Assembly (NCBI GenBank): GCA_027310725.1
Contig: DAIDAG010000047.1
Coordinates: forward strand, 1-44,983
Length of the DNA stretch: 44,983 nt
Direction of reading: 5' to 3'
From: Sideroxydans sp.
Lineage (GTDB): Bacteria > Pseudomonadota > Gammaproteobacteria > Burkholderiales > Gallionellaceae
Shown piece after piece: positions 1 to 7,853 of this stretch. The notes under the pieces were generated by a model, which was not told the origin of the DNA, made no database searches, and saw nothing but the letters and a program-made list of their open reading frames with translations. The position numbers were made by a program, and so were the translations under genes. The stretch's first letter is position 1. The number at the start of each line of letters is the position of its first letter.

Positions 1-14
1 TCACACGAGTAAAA

Positions 15-43
15 TTGATTTTTTTCGCCGTGCCCTGTATAGT
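15..43 (+). promoter_or_regulatory. sigma70 promoter of the tRNA cluster
   Basis: A -35 element TTGATT (15-20) and a -10 element TATAGT (38-43) are separated by 17 bases. A GC-rich stretch (gcgcggcc) follows, the kind of discriminator usual at stable-RNA promoters under stringent control. The expected start is near position 50, just before the first tRNA at 54. The elements are seen directly; activity is inferred. Confidence 0.7.
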
Positions 44-53
44 GCGCGGCCTT

Positions 54-130
54 CGGGGTGTAGCGTAGCCTGGTAGCGCGCCTGGTTTGGGACCAGGATG
101 TCGGGAGTTCGAATCTCTCCACCCCGACCA
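54..130 (+). tRNA. tRNA-Pro (anticodon TGG)
   Basis: The sequence folds as a 77-base cloverleaf. The acceptor stem CGGGGTG pairs with CACCCCG, the anticodon stem CCTGG/CCAGG encloses the loop TTTGGGA with anticodon TGG at 88-90, the T arm carries GTTCGAATC, and the CCA end is encoded. It is the first of three tRNAs under one promoter. Confidence 0.96.
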
Positions 131-171
131 GGTTCAAGTAGTAGAAGTCATGTTGGTTTGCCGAATGAATT

Positions 172-248
172 GTGCCCGTAGCTCAACCGGATAGAGCACC
201 AGCCTTCTAAGCTGGGGGTTACAGGTTCGATTCCTGTCGGGCACGCCA
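172..248 (+). tRNA. tRNA-Arg (anticodon TCT)
   Basis: A 77-base cloverleaf with acceptor stem GTGCCCG pairing with CGGGCAC, anticodon stem CCAGC/GCTGG around the loop CTTCTAA (anticodon TCT), a GGTTCGATTCC T arm and an encoded CCA. It lies 41 bases after tRNA-Pro and is probably processed from the same transcript. Confidence 0.96.
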
Positions 249-269
249 ATTTTGACTTGACGGTTCAAC

Positions 270-346
270 GGTGGCTGTAGCTCAGCTGGTAGAGCCCTGG
301 ATTGTGATTCCAGTTGTCGTGGGTTCGAGCCCCATCAGCCACCCCA
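270..346 (+). tRNA. tRNA-His (anticodon GTG)
   Basis: Acceptor stem GTGGCTG pairs with CAGCCAC. The anticodon loop ATTGTGA carries GTG, and CCA is encoded. The G at 270 faces discriminator C at 343, the extra G-1:C73 pair that marks histidine tRNAs, so the mature end is placed at 270. It is the last member of the tRNA cluster; an arg-his-pro grouping is also common in other proteobacteria. Confidence 0.96.
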
Positions 347-409
347 TATTTCATCGTTCCATCGATAGCGCCGGCCAACCCTGTGAGATGGAACGCAGCC
401 TTTGTAAGA

Positions 410-571
410 TCACCTCACCGCTCTGGCTTTTCTGACCGCTTTACCATCGTAAACTTTAGCCCGGATGCGCTCGGTCAGGTGACCTGTCAATTCGCTCGCT
501 TTCCTTCCATCTTTAATTATCTCCCTGGCCGTTTCCGCACGGAACATGCCTAAAGGGAGTGCCAAGGTCAT
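410..571 (-). CDS. Candidate 53-residue basic protein downstream of dnr
   Basis: This short frame starts with ATG at 571, 15 bases after the stop codon of the DNR-like gene and in the same reading frame as it. It ends with TGA at 410-412. The predicted product is rich in Arg, Lys and Glu. It starts MTLALPLGMFRAETAREI and continues as an amphipathic, probably helical stretch (SELTGHLTERIRAKVYDGKA) ending in a very basic tail. A second ATG at 547 would give 45 residues. There is no strong ribosome binding site, so translation might depend on coupling to dnr or on stop-codon readthrough. The composition looks coding, but I recognise no family. It could be an unannotated small gene or a decayed extension of dnr. 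Confidence 0.4.
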   Translation of the reverse strand: MTLALPLGMFRAETAREIIKDGRKASELTGHLTERIRAKVYDGKAVRKARAVR

Positions 572-586
572 GGAGGTCAACTCTAT

Positions 587-1273
587 TCACTTGTCATAAG
601 TTCGCAATTTTGAAACATCCTTTATGCACACATCCTTGCCTTCCACATGGATCAATCCGGCATCGGATAAATTGTGCAAAATTCGCGAAAATGTTTCAGG
701 TGTGATATTGAGATTGGAGGCAATCACATTCTTATTGGCAGACAAGCTGATATGGACATCCTGCCCATTCTTGATTTCTTCGAGATCATGTAGCAGGTAA
801 TCGATTACCCGCTGTTCCGAGGAGCGTAGCGAAAGTGATTCAACATTCTGAATCATGCGATGCAGGCGAATGGACAACCCCGCCAGCATCTTTCGGCAGA
901 AAGCTGGATCGCTTTCTATGCCGCCAACGATCACATTCTTGTTGATATGAAGCGCCAAGGAGTCCGTCAGGGCCTGTGCGTAAACAGGGTAAGGCTTGCC
1001 CATAAACATCACCGCCTCACCAAAACTCTGGCCAGGGTCGATTATTTCAAGCACTTTCTCCAAGCCCTGCGGTGATATCAATGCCAGCTTGACCTTGCCA
1101 TGAATGACCACATGAAAGCCGGTGCAATGATCGCCACGTTGAAATAGAACATCCCCGCGTGCCAAGTGAAGTTCGCGTGTACCTTGCGCAATACGCTCGA
1201 CCTCCTCCGGCGACATTTCACAAAACAACGGAAGATGTGCGAGGCAAGCATGAATGTTGACTGGATTGGCCAA
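587..1273 (-). CDS. dnr: DNR-type Crp/Fnr transcription regulator (NO-responsive)
   Basis: The 228-residue protein has an N-terminal cyclic-nucleotide-binding-like beta roll (about 10-125), a dimerisation helix (about 130-155) and a C-terminal winged helix. The recognition helix contains ETFSR, the ExxSR arrangement by which FNR and DNR proteins read TTGAT half sites. The N terminus lacks the cysteine cluster that carries the Fe-S centre of FNR, so an oxygen-sensing FNR is unlikely. The overall pattern follows Pseudomonas DNR, which binds haem and activates nir and nor in response to NO. The start is TTG at 1273, with AAGGA six bases upstream. The gene is divergent from the hemerythrin gene, with a matching site between them at 1401. 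Calling it DNR rather than another Dnr/NnrR relative is an inference. Confidence 0.8.
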   Translation of the reverse strand: MANPVNIHACLAHLPLFCEMSPEEVERIAQGTRELHLARGDVLFQRGDHCTGFHVVIHGKVKLALISPQGLEKVLEIIDPGQSFGEAVMFMGKPYPVYAQALTDSLALHINKNVIVGGIESDPAFCRKMLAGLSIRLHRMIQNVESLSLRSSEQRVIDYLLHDLEEIKNGQDVHISLSANKNVIASNLNITPETFSRILHNLSDAGLIHVEGKDVCIKDVSKLRTYDK

Positions 1274-1400
1274 GACTGTTCCTTAAGCTTCGAGACAGTT
1301 TGATTATATGGTTAAGCGCAGCGAATTGCGAAGCATTGAGTCCAGAAGGCAGAATTCCATTTTCCACAGCATATCCGTTGACCACACATAGCTGGTCAAC

Positions 1401-1414
1401 TTGATTCCGGTCAA
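1401..1414 (+). promoter_or_regulatory. DNR/FNR-type binding site before hemerythrin gene
   Basis: TTGAT-TCCG-GTCAA matches the TTGAT-N4-ATCAA consensus in nine of ten positions. If it acts as a class II site centred at -41.5 for the rightward gene, transcription would start near 1449. That excludes the upstream ATG at 1432 and supports translation from 1489. The site also lies 128 bases upstream of dnr on the other strand and could serve autoregulation. Confidence 0.7.
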
Positions 1415-1488
1415 GGCAAGAAACGCGCTGAATGCGGAAAATCCGTCTCAGCCGTTTCCGGCAAGCCATTCTGCAGGAGCTCGATTCG

Positions 1489-1926
1489 ATGACGACAATA
1501 AGCGATTTTCTCGCCCCCGATCACAAACGTTGCGACAACCTGTTTGTCGAGGCGGAAGAAGCGGTGGCCAATGCTGATTGGGATAACGCCGCCACATGCT
1601 TTCGGCATTTTCAGGAAGCGATGTTGCACCATTTCGCAATGGAGGAAGAGGTCATGTTCCCGGCTTTCGAAGAACGCACCGGCATGAGCCAAGGCCCGAC
1701 TGTGGTAATGCGATCCGAACACAGCCAGATGAATGCGCTACTTCATCAGCTATCCGGCGCAATATCACTAAAAGACACCAATGCTTATCTGGGCGATGCC
1801 GAGACATTGCTCATTATCATGCAGCAGCACAACTTAAAGGAAGAACAGATGCTGTATCAAATGGCCGACCAGGCTTTGGTATCCAATCTGGATGAGCTGC
1901 TTGAGCGCATGCGGGCTATTCAATAG
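1489..1926 (+). CDS. Hemerythrin HHE-domain protein
   Basis: This 145-residue cytoplasmic protein is a single four-helix hemerythrin bundle. The usual iron ligand motifs are present in order: DHKRCD near the N terminus, HFQEAMLHHFAMEEEVMFP in helix two, RSEHSQM, and QQHNLKEEQMLY. In denitrifiers such proteins are thought to bind O2 or NO or to help repair nitrosatively damaged iron centres; the ligand here cannot be told from sequence. I chose ATG at 1489, with AGGAG nine bases upstream, over the in-frame ATG at 1432 because the predicted transcript start lies between them. The DUF2249 gene follows ten bases later, suggesting an operon behind the site at 1401. Confidence 0.88.
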   Translation: MTTISDFLAPDHKRCDNLFVEAEEAVANADWDNAATCFRHFQEAMLHHFAMEEEVMFPAFEERTGMSQGPTVVMRSEHSQMNALLHQLSGAISLKDTNAYLGDAETLLIIMQQHNLKEEQMLYQMADQALVSNLDELLERMRAIQ

Positions 1927-1935
1927 GCGGCGTTC

Positions 1936-2193
1936 ATGCACGAACGCATTATAGATGCGCGCTGGCTGGCGCCACCCGAGCCGATGGAGCTAACTCTGGC
2001 AGCACTTGAAACGCTCAAGTCAGGTGAGAAGATACGCCTGTTGATTCACCGCGAGCCGAGTTTGCTTTTCCAGATTCTGGATGAATGGGGCTATGGCTTC
2101 GAGACTCATGACTGCAATGACGGCGGCTACGAAGTATTGATCTGGCATAAGTTGCCAGTTACCTCCAATAACAGTGACTCAGGGTCGCAATGA
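1936..2193 (+). CDS. DUF2249 domain protein
   Basis: The 85-residue protein shows the DUF2249 pattern: an opening IDARWLAPPEPMELTLAAL, then a GEKIRLLIHREPSLLFQIL segment and a closing beta strand YEVLIWHK. DUF2249 proteins have a small alpha/beta fold related to TusA-like proteins and are often encoded beside hemerythrin and nitric oxide metabolism genes. The CPxP cysteine of TusA is absent, so sulfur transfer is unlikely. The start lies nine bases after the hemerythrin stop, so the two are probably translated from one message. The exact role is unknown. Confidence 0.82.
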   Translation: MHERIIDARWLAPPEPMELTLAALETLKSGEKIRLLIHREPSLLFQILDEWGYGFETHDCNDGGYEVLIWHKLPVTSNNSDSGSQ

Positions 2194-2294
2194 ACGGGCA
2201 GGGCGGTTTATCCTTCGATTCGCACCTATGGCAAGCTAAAAACATCGCTTCCCCAAACAAATGCCAACTTCGGATATTGTGACCAGTAATCGGT

Positions 2295-3419
2295 TCAGGG
2301 GTGCCGTGTATCAAGCAACAGAGAAAAAGCTGTCAAGGCGAAAGATAGGAGGGCGGCGAGCGCGAGCCAGCTTGCCCAATTAAATCCTGCAGCTGCCAGC
2401 AAGCCAGCGGTGAGAAATAGCGCAGCGCGTGCGCCCGCCGCAAAAGTCAGCCGTTGGCGTGCATGCTCATGCCAATCAGTCTGATGTCCAGGCAGCAGCC
2501 AAAGAGGCAGTAATTGTCCTGCTGCGCCGCTAATCAGGGGAAATAAGAAAGCGAAGACAAATAAATGCGCCACGCCGGTTGAATCTAGCCAGCCTGCGCC
2601 ATGCATGCCCCCAGCTACGAGAGTGATTGAAAATCCCGCCAGTGCCGCTGCCAGCAATGGCGTTGCGCCATGCAGACGAAAAATCCCGGTGCGGTAGCGT
2701 GTAAACCAGGCATGCATCAAATGGCTCAATGGAATCATCCAGGCTAATAATCCTAGCCACGACAGAAGCGGCAACCAGGCGGCACCTAGCGCAATCAAAA
2801 CCGCACCGCCTAGTGCCGCAGGCAGGTCGGCGCGCAACCGGGTTGCAGCCTGCAGGTCGGAATGCCCTGCAGCGGTGGGCAACAGGACTTGCATGGTGCC
2901 AATGGCACTTATACCCACGAATCCGAAGAGGTTCAGATGCAAGTGCAAACGCTTGAGTGCAAGTATCTGCTGCGGCCAGATAGACATGGCAAACACTGCC
3001 AGCAAACTCATTCCCAGACAAACCAGCGCAGCGAGATACCAACGCAATCCGGGATGTGCACCACCCAGCGCCTCTTTGGCTCGCATAGCTTGCCAGGCAG
3101 CCAAGCCGACGCAGGCGAACAGAGCGAGAAGGGAAGCTGTGCTGCGAAAGACTTCCGGTAAGGAAATAATGAAAAAAGCTACTATCATTGCGCCGCCAAT
3201 CCAGGCTAGCAATGCAAAGCTCTCGACAACCCGTGGCGCTGCGCGTGTACGAGTTAGCACCGGAACGAAATGCGTCATTGCCCCCATGATCAATGGCATC
3301 ACACCCAGCGCAAAGGCTAAATGCACATGAGCCGCACGATGAAAGTCGGTAATGACCGGTAGCAACCATGCGCCCAGCATGCCAATGATGGCCGCCAACA
3401 CCAGAAAAGCCAGAACCAT
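2295..3419 (-). CDS. Polytopic membrane protein, NnrS / haem-copper subunit I-like
   Basis: The protein is about 374 residues of mostly hydrophobic sequence with around twelve predicted membrane helices. Histidines recur at helix ends, for example in FHRAAHVHLAFALG, MTHFVPVL, LHLHLNLFG, SHLMHAW and GVAHLFVFAF. This pattern recalls NnrS and the haem-bearing helices of haem-copper oxidase subunit I. It is shorter than catalytic subunits and I do not see a full metal-site set. ATG at 3419 is preferred because AGGGA lies eight bases upstream; a TTG at 3464 directly abutting the upstream gene is the alternative. It follows a cytochrome c'-like gene and both diverge from norCB, so a role in NO or haem handling is inferred from context. 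Confidence 0.6.
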   Translation of the reverse strand: MVLAFLVLAAIIGMLGAWLLPVITDFHRAAHVHLAFALGVMPLIMGAMTHFVPVLTRTRAAPRVVESFALLAWIGGAMIVAFFIISLPEVFRSTASLLALFACVGLAAWQAMRAKEALGGAHPGLRWYLAALVCLGMSLLAVFAMSIWPQQILALKRLHLHLNLFGFVGISAIGTMQVLLPTAAGHSDLQAATRLRADLPAALGGAVLIALGAAWLPLLSWLGLLAWMIPLSHLMHAWFTRYRTGIFRLHGATPLLAAALAGFSITLVAGGMHGAGWLDSTGVAHLFVFAFLFPLISGAAGQLLPLWLLPGHQTDWHEHARQRLTFAAGARAALFLTAGLLAAAGFNWASWLALAALLSFALTAFSLLLDTRHP

Positions 3420-3464
3420 GGAATTCGTCCCTGTCAGGAGCGTTCGCAATTGACACGTATTCAA

Positions 3465-3932
3465 CTATTGAATCGTTTCGACAAAGCGATACATAGCATG
3501 ACACGCAACGCAGTTATTCATGGCGATGCTTAACTTCGAAACGATGTGATTGCTGTCCTTGAAATTTTCCGCATCGGCAGCGATACCATCGAATTTTCTG
3601 CGCGTATCAAAACCAAGTGCCTTCATTTCAACAGGCAGTTTTCTGAATAATGCCCCTGGAACTTCCGCCTCTGCGCCCATTCCTGATGCTTTGGCTGTTT
3701 GAATGACAGTTTCAAAATCATTTTTCGATGCCGCTGACAATATGCCTTGCGAGTTTTGCAGCCATACGCGCATTTCAAGCAATAACGCATTGCGTTCATC
3801 TTTACTCAGCATCACAGCCTGACGGCCGTCATCCGATGGCCGGACATTCCCCACCGTGAATTTATATCCCAATAGCGCAACGATGATTAACAACACAACC
3901 ACCAGCGCCCAACTCAGTTTGCAATTTTTCAT
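3465..3932 (-). CDS. Membrane-anchored cytochrome c'-like protein
   Basis: The 155-residue protein begins with a short basic stretch and one hydrophobic helix (about 8-27) that could be a membrane anchor or an uncleaved signal. The rest is helical and ends with the haem c motif CVACH at residues 141-145, ten residues from the C terminus. That position is the hallmark of class II cytochromes (cytochrome c'), four-helix bundles with a five-coordinate haem that binds NO. The domain should face the periplasm. The gene diverges from norC with a DNR-type site in between, which fits an NO-buffering or NO-sensing role. Family assignment is from the motif position and helical pattern; function is inferred. 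Confidence 0.72.
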   Translation of the reverse strand: MKNCKLSWALVVVLLIIVALLGYKFTVGNVRPSDDGRQAVMLSKDERNALLLEMRVWLQNSQGILSAASKNDFETVIQTAKASGMGAEAEVPGALFRKLPVEMKALGFDTRRKFDGIAADAENFKDSNHIVSKLSIAMNNCVACHAMYRFVETIQ

Positions 3933-4054
3933 TTAGCTTCCTCTTCATGATGGCGCGCAATCCGAAACCAAGGTCAGTCCTTCAGTAAACGATCCTCGCC
4001 ATCTTAGCGCAGCAAAAAATACCTATCACAGAAAATTATTGCGCTTTAATTCCC

Positions 4055-4068
4055 TTGATTGCAGTCAA
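4055..4068 (+). promoter_or_regulatory. DNR/FNR-type binding site before norC
   Basis: TTGAT-TGCA-GTCAA matches the consensus in nine of ten positions. Twenty-one bases downstream lies GTTAAT (4090-4095), where a -10 element should be for a class II FNR-family promoter, predicting a start near 4103 and a leader of about 115 bases before norC. The site sits between norC and the leftward cytochrome c'-like gene and might serve both. Confidence 0.75.
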
Positions 4069-4217
4069 GGATGGGTAACACACACATGGGTTAATGTGAG
4101 TGCGCCGTGATTTTTGAGATTGATTGTTCGCATTTTTTTCCGAGTATGTGGCGGAAAAGCAAACAATCGGGCTCAGGGCAACAACCAATACAGAAATAAT
4201 CATTCAGGAGGCAAGTT

Positions 4218-4643
4218 ATGAGCGAAACGTTTACCAAGGCGATGGCGCGAAACATATTCTATGGGGGGGCTGTTTTTTTCTTCCTGTTGTTTATCGCCTT
4301 GACCTTCGACACAGTGCAAACCCTGCCCAAACGGGATCACAGAGAAAACATCACTGATTCCGTAGTGCGTGGCAAACACATTTGGGAAACACGCGACTGC
4401 GTCGGATGCCACACTATTCTGGGTGAGGGTGCTTATTTCGCTCCTGAGCTTGGCAACGTTTACAAACGGCGCGGTGGCGATTTCATCAAGGCGTGGATCA
4501 AATCTCAACCCACCGGCGCTCCGGGCCGTCGTCAGATGCCACAATTCAATTTGACTGACGAGCAACTTGACGACTTGGTCTCGTTCCTGAAATGGACCTC
4601 CGAGATCAACACCAACAATTGGCCGCCGAACATCGAAGGCTGA
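4218..4643 (+). CDS. norC: Nitric oxide reductase subunit C (cytochrome c)
   Basis: NorC is the membrane-anchored cytochrome c subunit that passes electrons from periplasmic donors to NorB for reduction of 2 NO to N2O. The 141-residue product has one N-terminal membrane helix (about 13-32), a periplasmic domain with haem motif CVGCH at 61-65, and a Met ligand candidate in RRQMPQFNLT. The length and the closing segment NNWPPNIEG are typical of the family. AGGAGG lies seven bases before the ATG. norB follows 43 bases later. Presence of NorC indicates a cytochrome c-dependent rather than quinol-dependent enzyme. Confidence 0.96.
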   Translation: MSETFTKAMARNIFYGGAVFFFLLFIALTFDTVQTLPKRDHRENITDSVVRGKHIWETRDCVGCHTILGEGAYFAPELGNVYKRRGGDFIKAWIKSQPTGAPGRRQMPQFNLTDEQLDDLVSFLKWTSEINTNNWPPNIEG

Positions 4644-4674
4644 ACCAGTAGATACCCTGTCAAAAACGGTTTAG

Positions 4675-6066
<1,392 letters not shown>

Positions 6067-6076
6067 TAATGTATCC

Positions 6077-6715
6077 ATGAGGGGCGTTCGCGCCCCTCTT
6101 CTCTTATCGAGGAATGTTCCCGCTGCTTTGCATAGCCATACGAGTGTTCCGCATGAAGTTCACGATATGCCGCCGGGTGATCTTGCGATCTGGTTTTTCA
6201 TCTTCGCAGAATTGCTGGCCTTCGGTATTTTCTTCGTCGCATATGCTTTTGCGCGGGCACACAACGTGGAGCTGTTCAATGAGTCGCAACAGCACCTCAA
6301 TATCGCTTCAGGTGCAATCAATACTCTGGTACTGATCACCAGTAGCTATTTCGTGGTTCGTGCAGTTGCGGCGATCAAACAGAACTTCTCGCGCGAATGC
6401 GCTCGATGGATCGCCGCCGCCATCGGCATGGGGGGAATCTTCCTGGCAATCAAGCTGTTCGAGCTTTACGCCAAGTTTTCCGCCGGCATCTCGCTCAGCA
6501 CCAACACTTTCTACATGTTCTATCTGTCGTTGACGATCTTCCACTTCATGCATGTGATACTCGGCATGGTGATCCTGACGGCGGTGATGTTGAAAGCGAG
6601 AAGCGGCGGCTATAGCGCAAAATTACATACCGGCGTGGAAACCGGCGCCTCCTATTGGCACATGGTGGATATGCTGTGGATCATCCTGTTTCCGCTTGTT
6701 TACGTGATTCACTAG
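6077..6715 (+). CDS. norE: NorE, cytochrome c oxidase subunit III-like protein
   Basis: NorE is a COX3-family membrane protein that accompanies NorCB in many denitrifiers and supports its activity or assembly. The product has five predicted membrane helices. Its segments PGDLAIWFFIFAELLAFG and FHFMHVILGMVI resemble COX3, and the C terminus SYWHMVDMLWIILFPLVYV is characteristic. The start is uncertain: ATG at 6077 puts the first codons inside the stem-loop at 6079-6098 and has no ribosome binding site. A TTG at 6128 or the ATG at 6167 would give a short N terminus closer to the family norm. norF follows eight bases after the stop. Confidence 0.88.
   Translation: MRGVRAPLLLSRNVPAALHSHTSVPHEVHDMPPGDLAIWFFIFAELLAFGIFFVAYAFARAHNVELFNESQQHLNIASGAINTLVLITSSYFVVRAVAAIKQNFSRECARWIAAAIGMGGIFLAIKLFELYAKFSAGISLSTNTFYMFYLSLTIFHFMHVILGMVILTAVMLKARSGGYSAKLHTGVETGASYWHMVDMLWIILFPLVYVIH
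6079..6098 (+). terminator. Stem-loop after norB (terminator or attenuator)
   Basis: GAGGGGCG (6079-6086), the tetraloop TTCG and CGCCCCTC (6091-6098) form a perfect eight-base stem. A moderately T-rich tail TTCTCTTAT follows. It lies twelve bases after the norB stop and ahead of the norE reading frame, so it may end part of the transcripts or protect the norCB message from decay. The structure is seen; its effect is inferred. Confidence 0.6.
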
Positions 6716-6723
6716 AAACGTTC

Positions 6724-7005
6724 ATGGAAATTACGCATAAACCGCACTTTATCCGCCCATGTACCCTTGTGTGGCTGACTCTGATGTCGCTGACGGTGAC
6801 GACTTATGCCATCGGCGAAGCGAATCTGGGCGGTTGGGCCATCATGCTTACCGTGCTTGGTACCGCAGTGATCAAGGTGCAGATGGTGTCCAGCTATTTT
6901 ATGGGCTTGCGCCGCACGCGCCGGTTGTGGCGGGGAATCGTGCTGGGCTGGTTATTGCTGGTGGCAGGGCTAATTACGATCGCTTACTTATCCACCATCA
7001 AGTAA
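6724..7005 (+). CDS. norF: NorF, small membrane protein (COX4-like)
   Basis: The 93-residue product is small and hydrophobic with about three membrane helices and the pattern of the prokaryotic cytochrome c oxidase subunit IV family. The segment IKVQMVSSYFMGLRR between helices two and three matches NorF proteins, which are encoded with norE and help full NO reductase activity. The start codon lies eight bases after the norE stop. A longer in-frame start inside norE (6655) is rejected because it would duplicate norE coding sequence. Confidence 0.85.
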   Translation: MEITHKPHFIRPCTLVWLTLMSLTVTTYAIGEANLGGWAIMLTVLGTAVIKVQMVSSYFMGLRRTRRLWRGIVLGWLLLVAGLITIAYLSTIK

Positions 7006-7058
7006 AAATGCGGTCGCTTGACCTAGACTTGATCCACTCCTTTACCAAGATGCCGCAT

Positions 7059-7841
7059 ATGACCGACCTTCCTTTCTACAAGCCGCATGGCAATGAGCTC
7101 GAGCTTTTTGAACACGCCTTTCTCAGGCAACTTCCTTTGCTAATCAAGGGGCCGACCGGTTGCGGCAAGACACGCTTCGTTTCGTATATGGCTGAAAAAA
7201 TCGGCTTGCCGCTTTATACCGTCTCCTGCCACGATGACCTGACGGCATCAGACCTGGTTGGTCGGCATCTGATTGGCGACGGTGTAACCTACTGGAACGA
7301 CGGTCCGCTTACCAGAGCGGTGCGCGAAGGAGGTATCTGTTACCTTGACGAGGTGGTGGAAGCGCGCAAGGACACCACCGTGGTGTTGCACCCGCTATCC
7401 GACGACCGCAGAATCCTGCCGATCGAACGCACGGGAGAAATTCTCTCGGCACCGCCGGAATTCATGCTTGTCGTGTCCTATAACCCCGGCTACCAGAACT
7501 TCCTCAAGGGCATGAAGCCGAGTACCCGGCAGCGCTTCGTCAGTCTGCGTTTCGATTTTCCCAAGCCCGAGTTGGAACAGCAGATCGTCATGGGCGAGAC
7601 AGGCGCGGATACGATGCTGGCAAAGAAATTGGTCAATCTTGCCAATAGCCTGCGCACGCTCAAGGAACATGACCTGGAGGAGGCCGCCAGCACGCGCTTG
7701 CTGGTCTATACGGCAACACTGATCCTTAGCGGGTTTGATCCGGTGGATGCCTGCCGGGCTGCGCTTGTCGAACCGCTTACCGACGATGAGGAGACAGCCG
7801 AAGCGCTGATGGAGATCGTCTATGCCAGTTTCGGAAAGTGA
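7059..7841 (+). CDS. norQ: NorQ, MoxR-type AAA+ ATPase
   Basis: NorQ is a cytoplasmic AAA+ ATPase that works with NorD to activate NorCB, by analogy with CbbQ/CbbO probably by aiding insertion of the FeB iron. The 260-residue product carries Walker A GPTGCGKT at 31-38, Walker B ICYLDEV near 93-99, and a C-terminal lid domain. The N terminus from ATG 7059 (MTDLPFYKPHGNELELFE) matches the usual start of the family. An ATG at 7008, two bases after the norF stop, would add 17 residues and could be used through translational coupling. The polyferredoxin gene begins 12 bases downstream. Confidence 0.93.
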   Translation: MTDLPFYKPHGNELELFEHAFLRQLPLLIKGPTGCGKTRFVSYMAEKIGLPLYTVSCHDDLTASDLVGRHLIGDGVTYWNDGPLTRAVREGGICYLDEVVEARKDTTVVLHPLSDDRRILPIERTGEILSAPPEFMLVVSYNPGYQNFLKGMKPSTRQRFVSLRFDFPKPELEQQIVMGETGADTMLAKKLVNLANSLRTLKEHDLEEAASTRLLVYTATLILSGFDPVDACRAALVEPLTDDEETAEALMEIVYASFGK

Positions 7842-7853
7842 CGGCAAATCGCT

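Noticed and set aside
314..553. 79-codon open frame on the plus strand beginning inside tRNA-His
   Set aside because: It starts within a tRNA and overlaps the better-looking minus-strand frame at 410-571.
1432..1488. Upstream ATG extension of the hemerythrin gene
   Set aside because: It lacks family similarity and lies before the transcript start predicted from the site at 1401.
2530..3504. Long open frame on the minus strand overlapping the NnrS-like gene in another phase
   Set aside because: Its translation is rich in Cys, Arg and Ser with no family pattern, while the chosen frame gives clear membrane helices.
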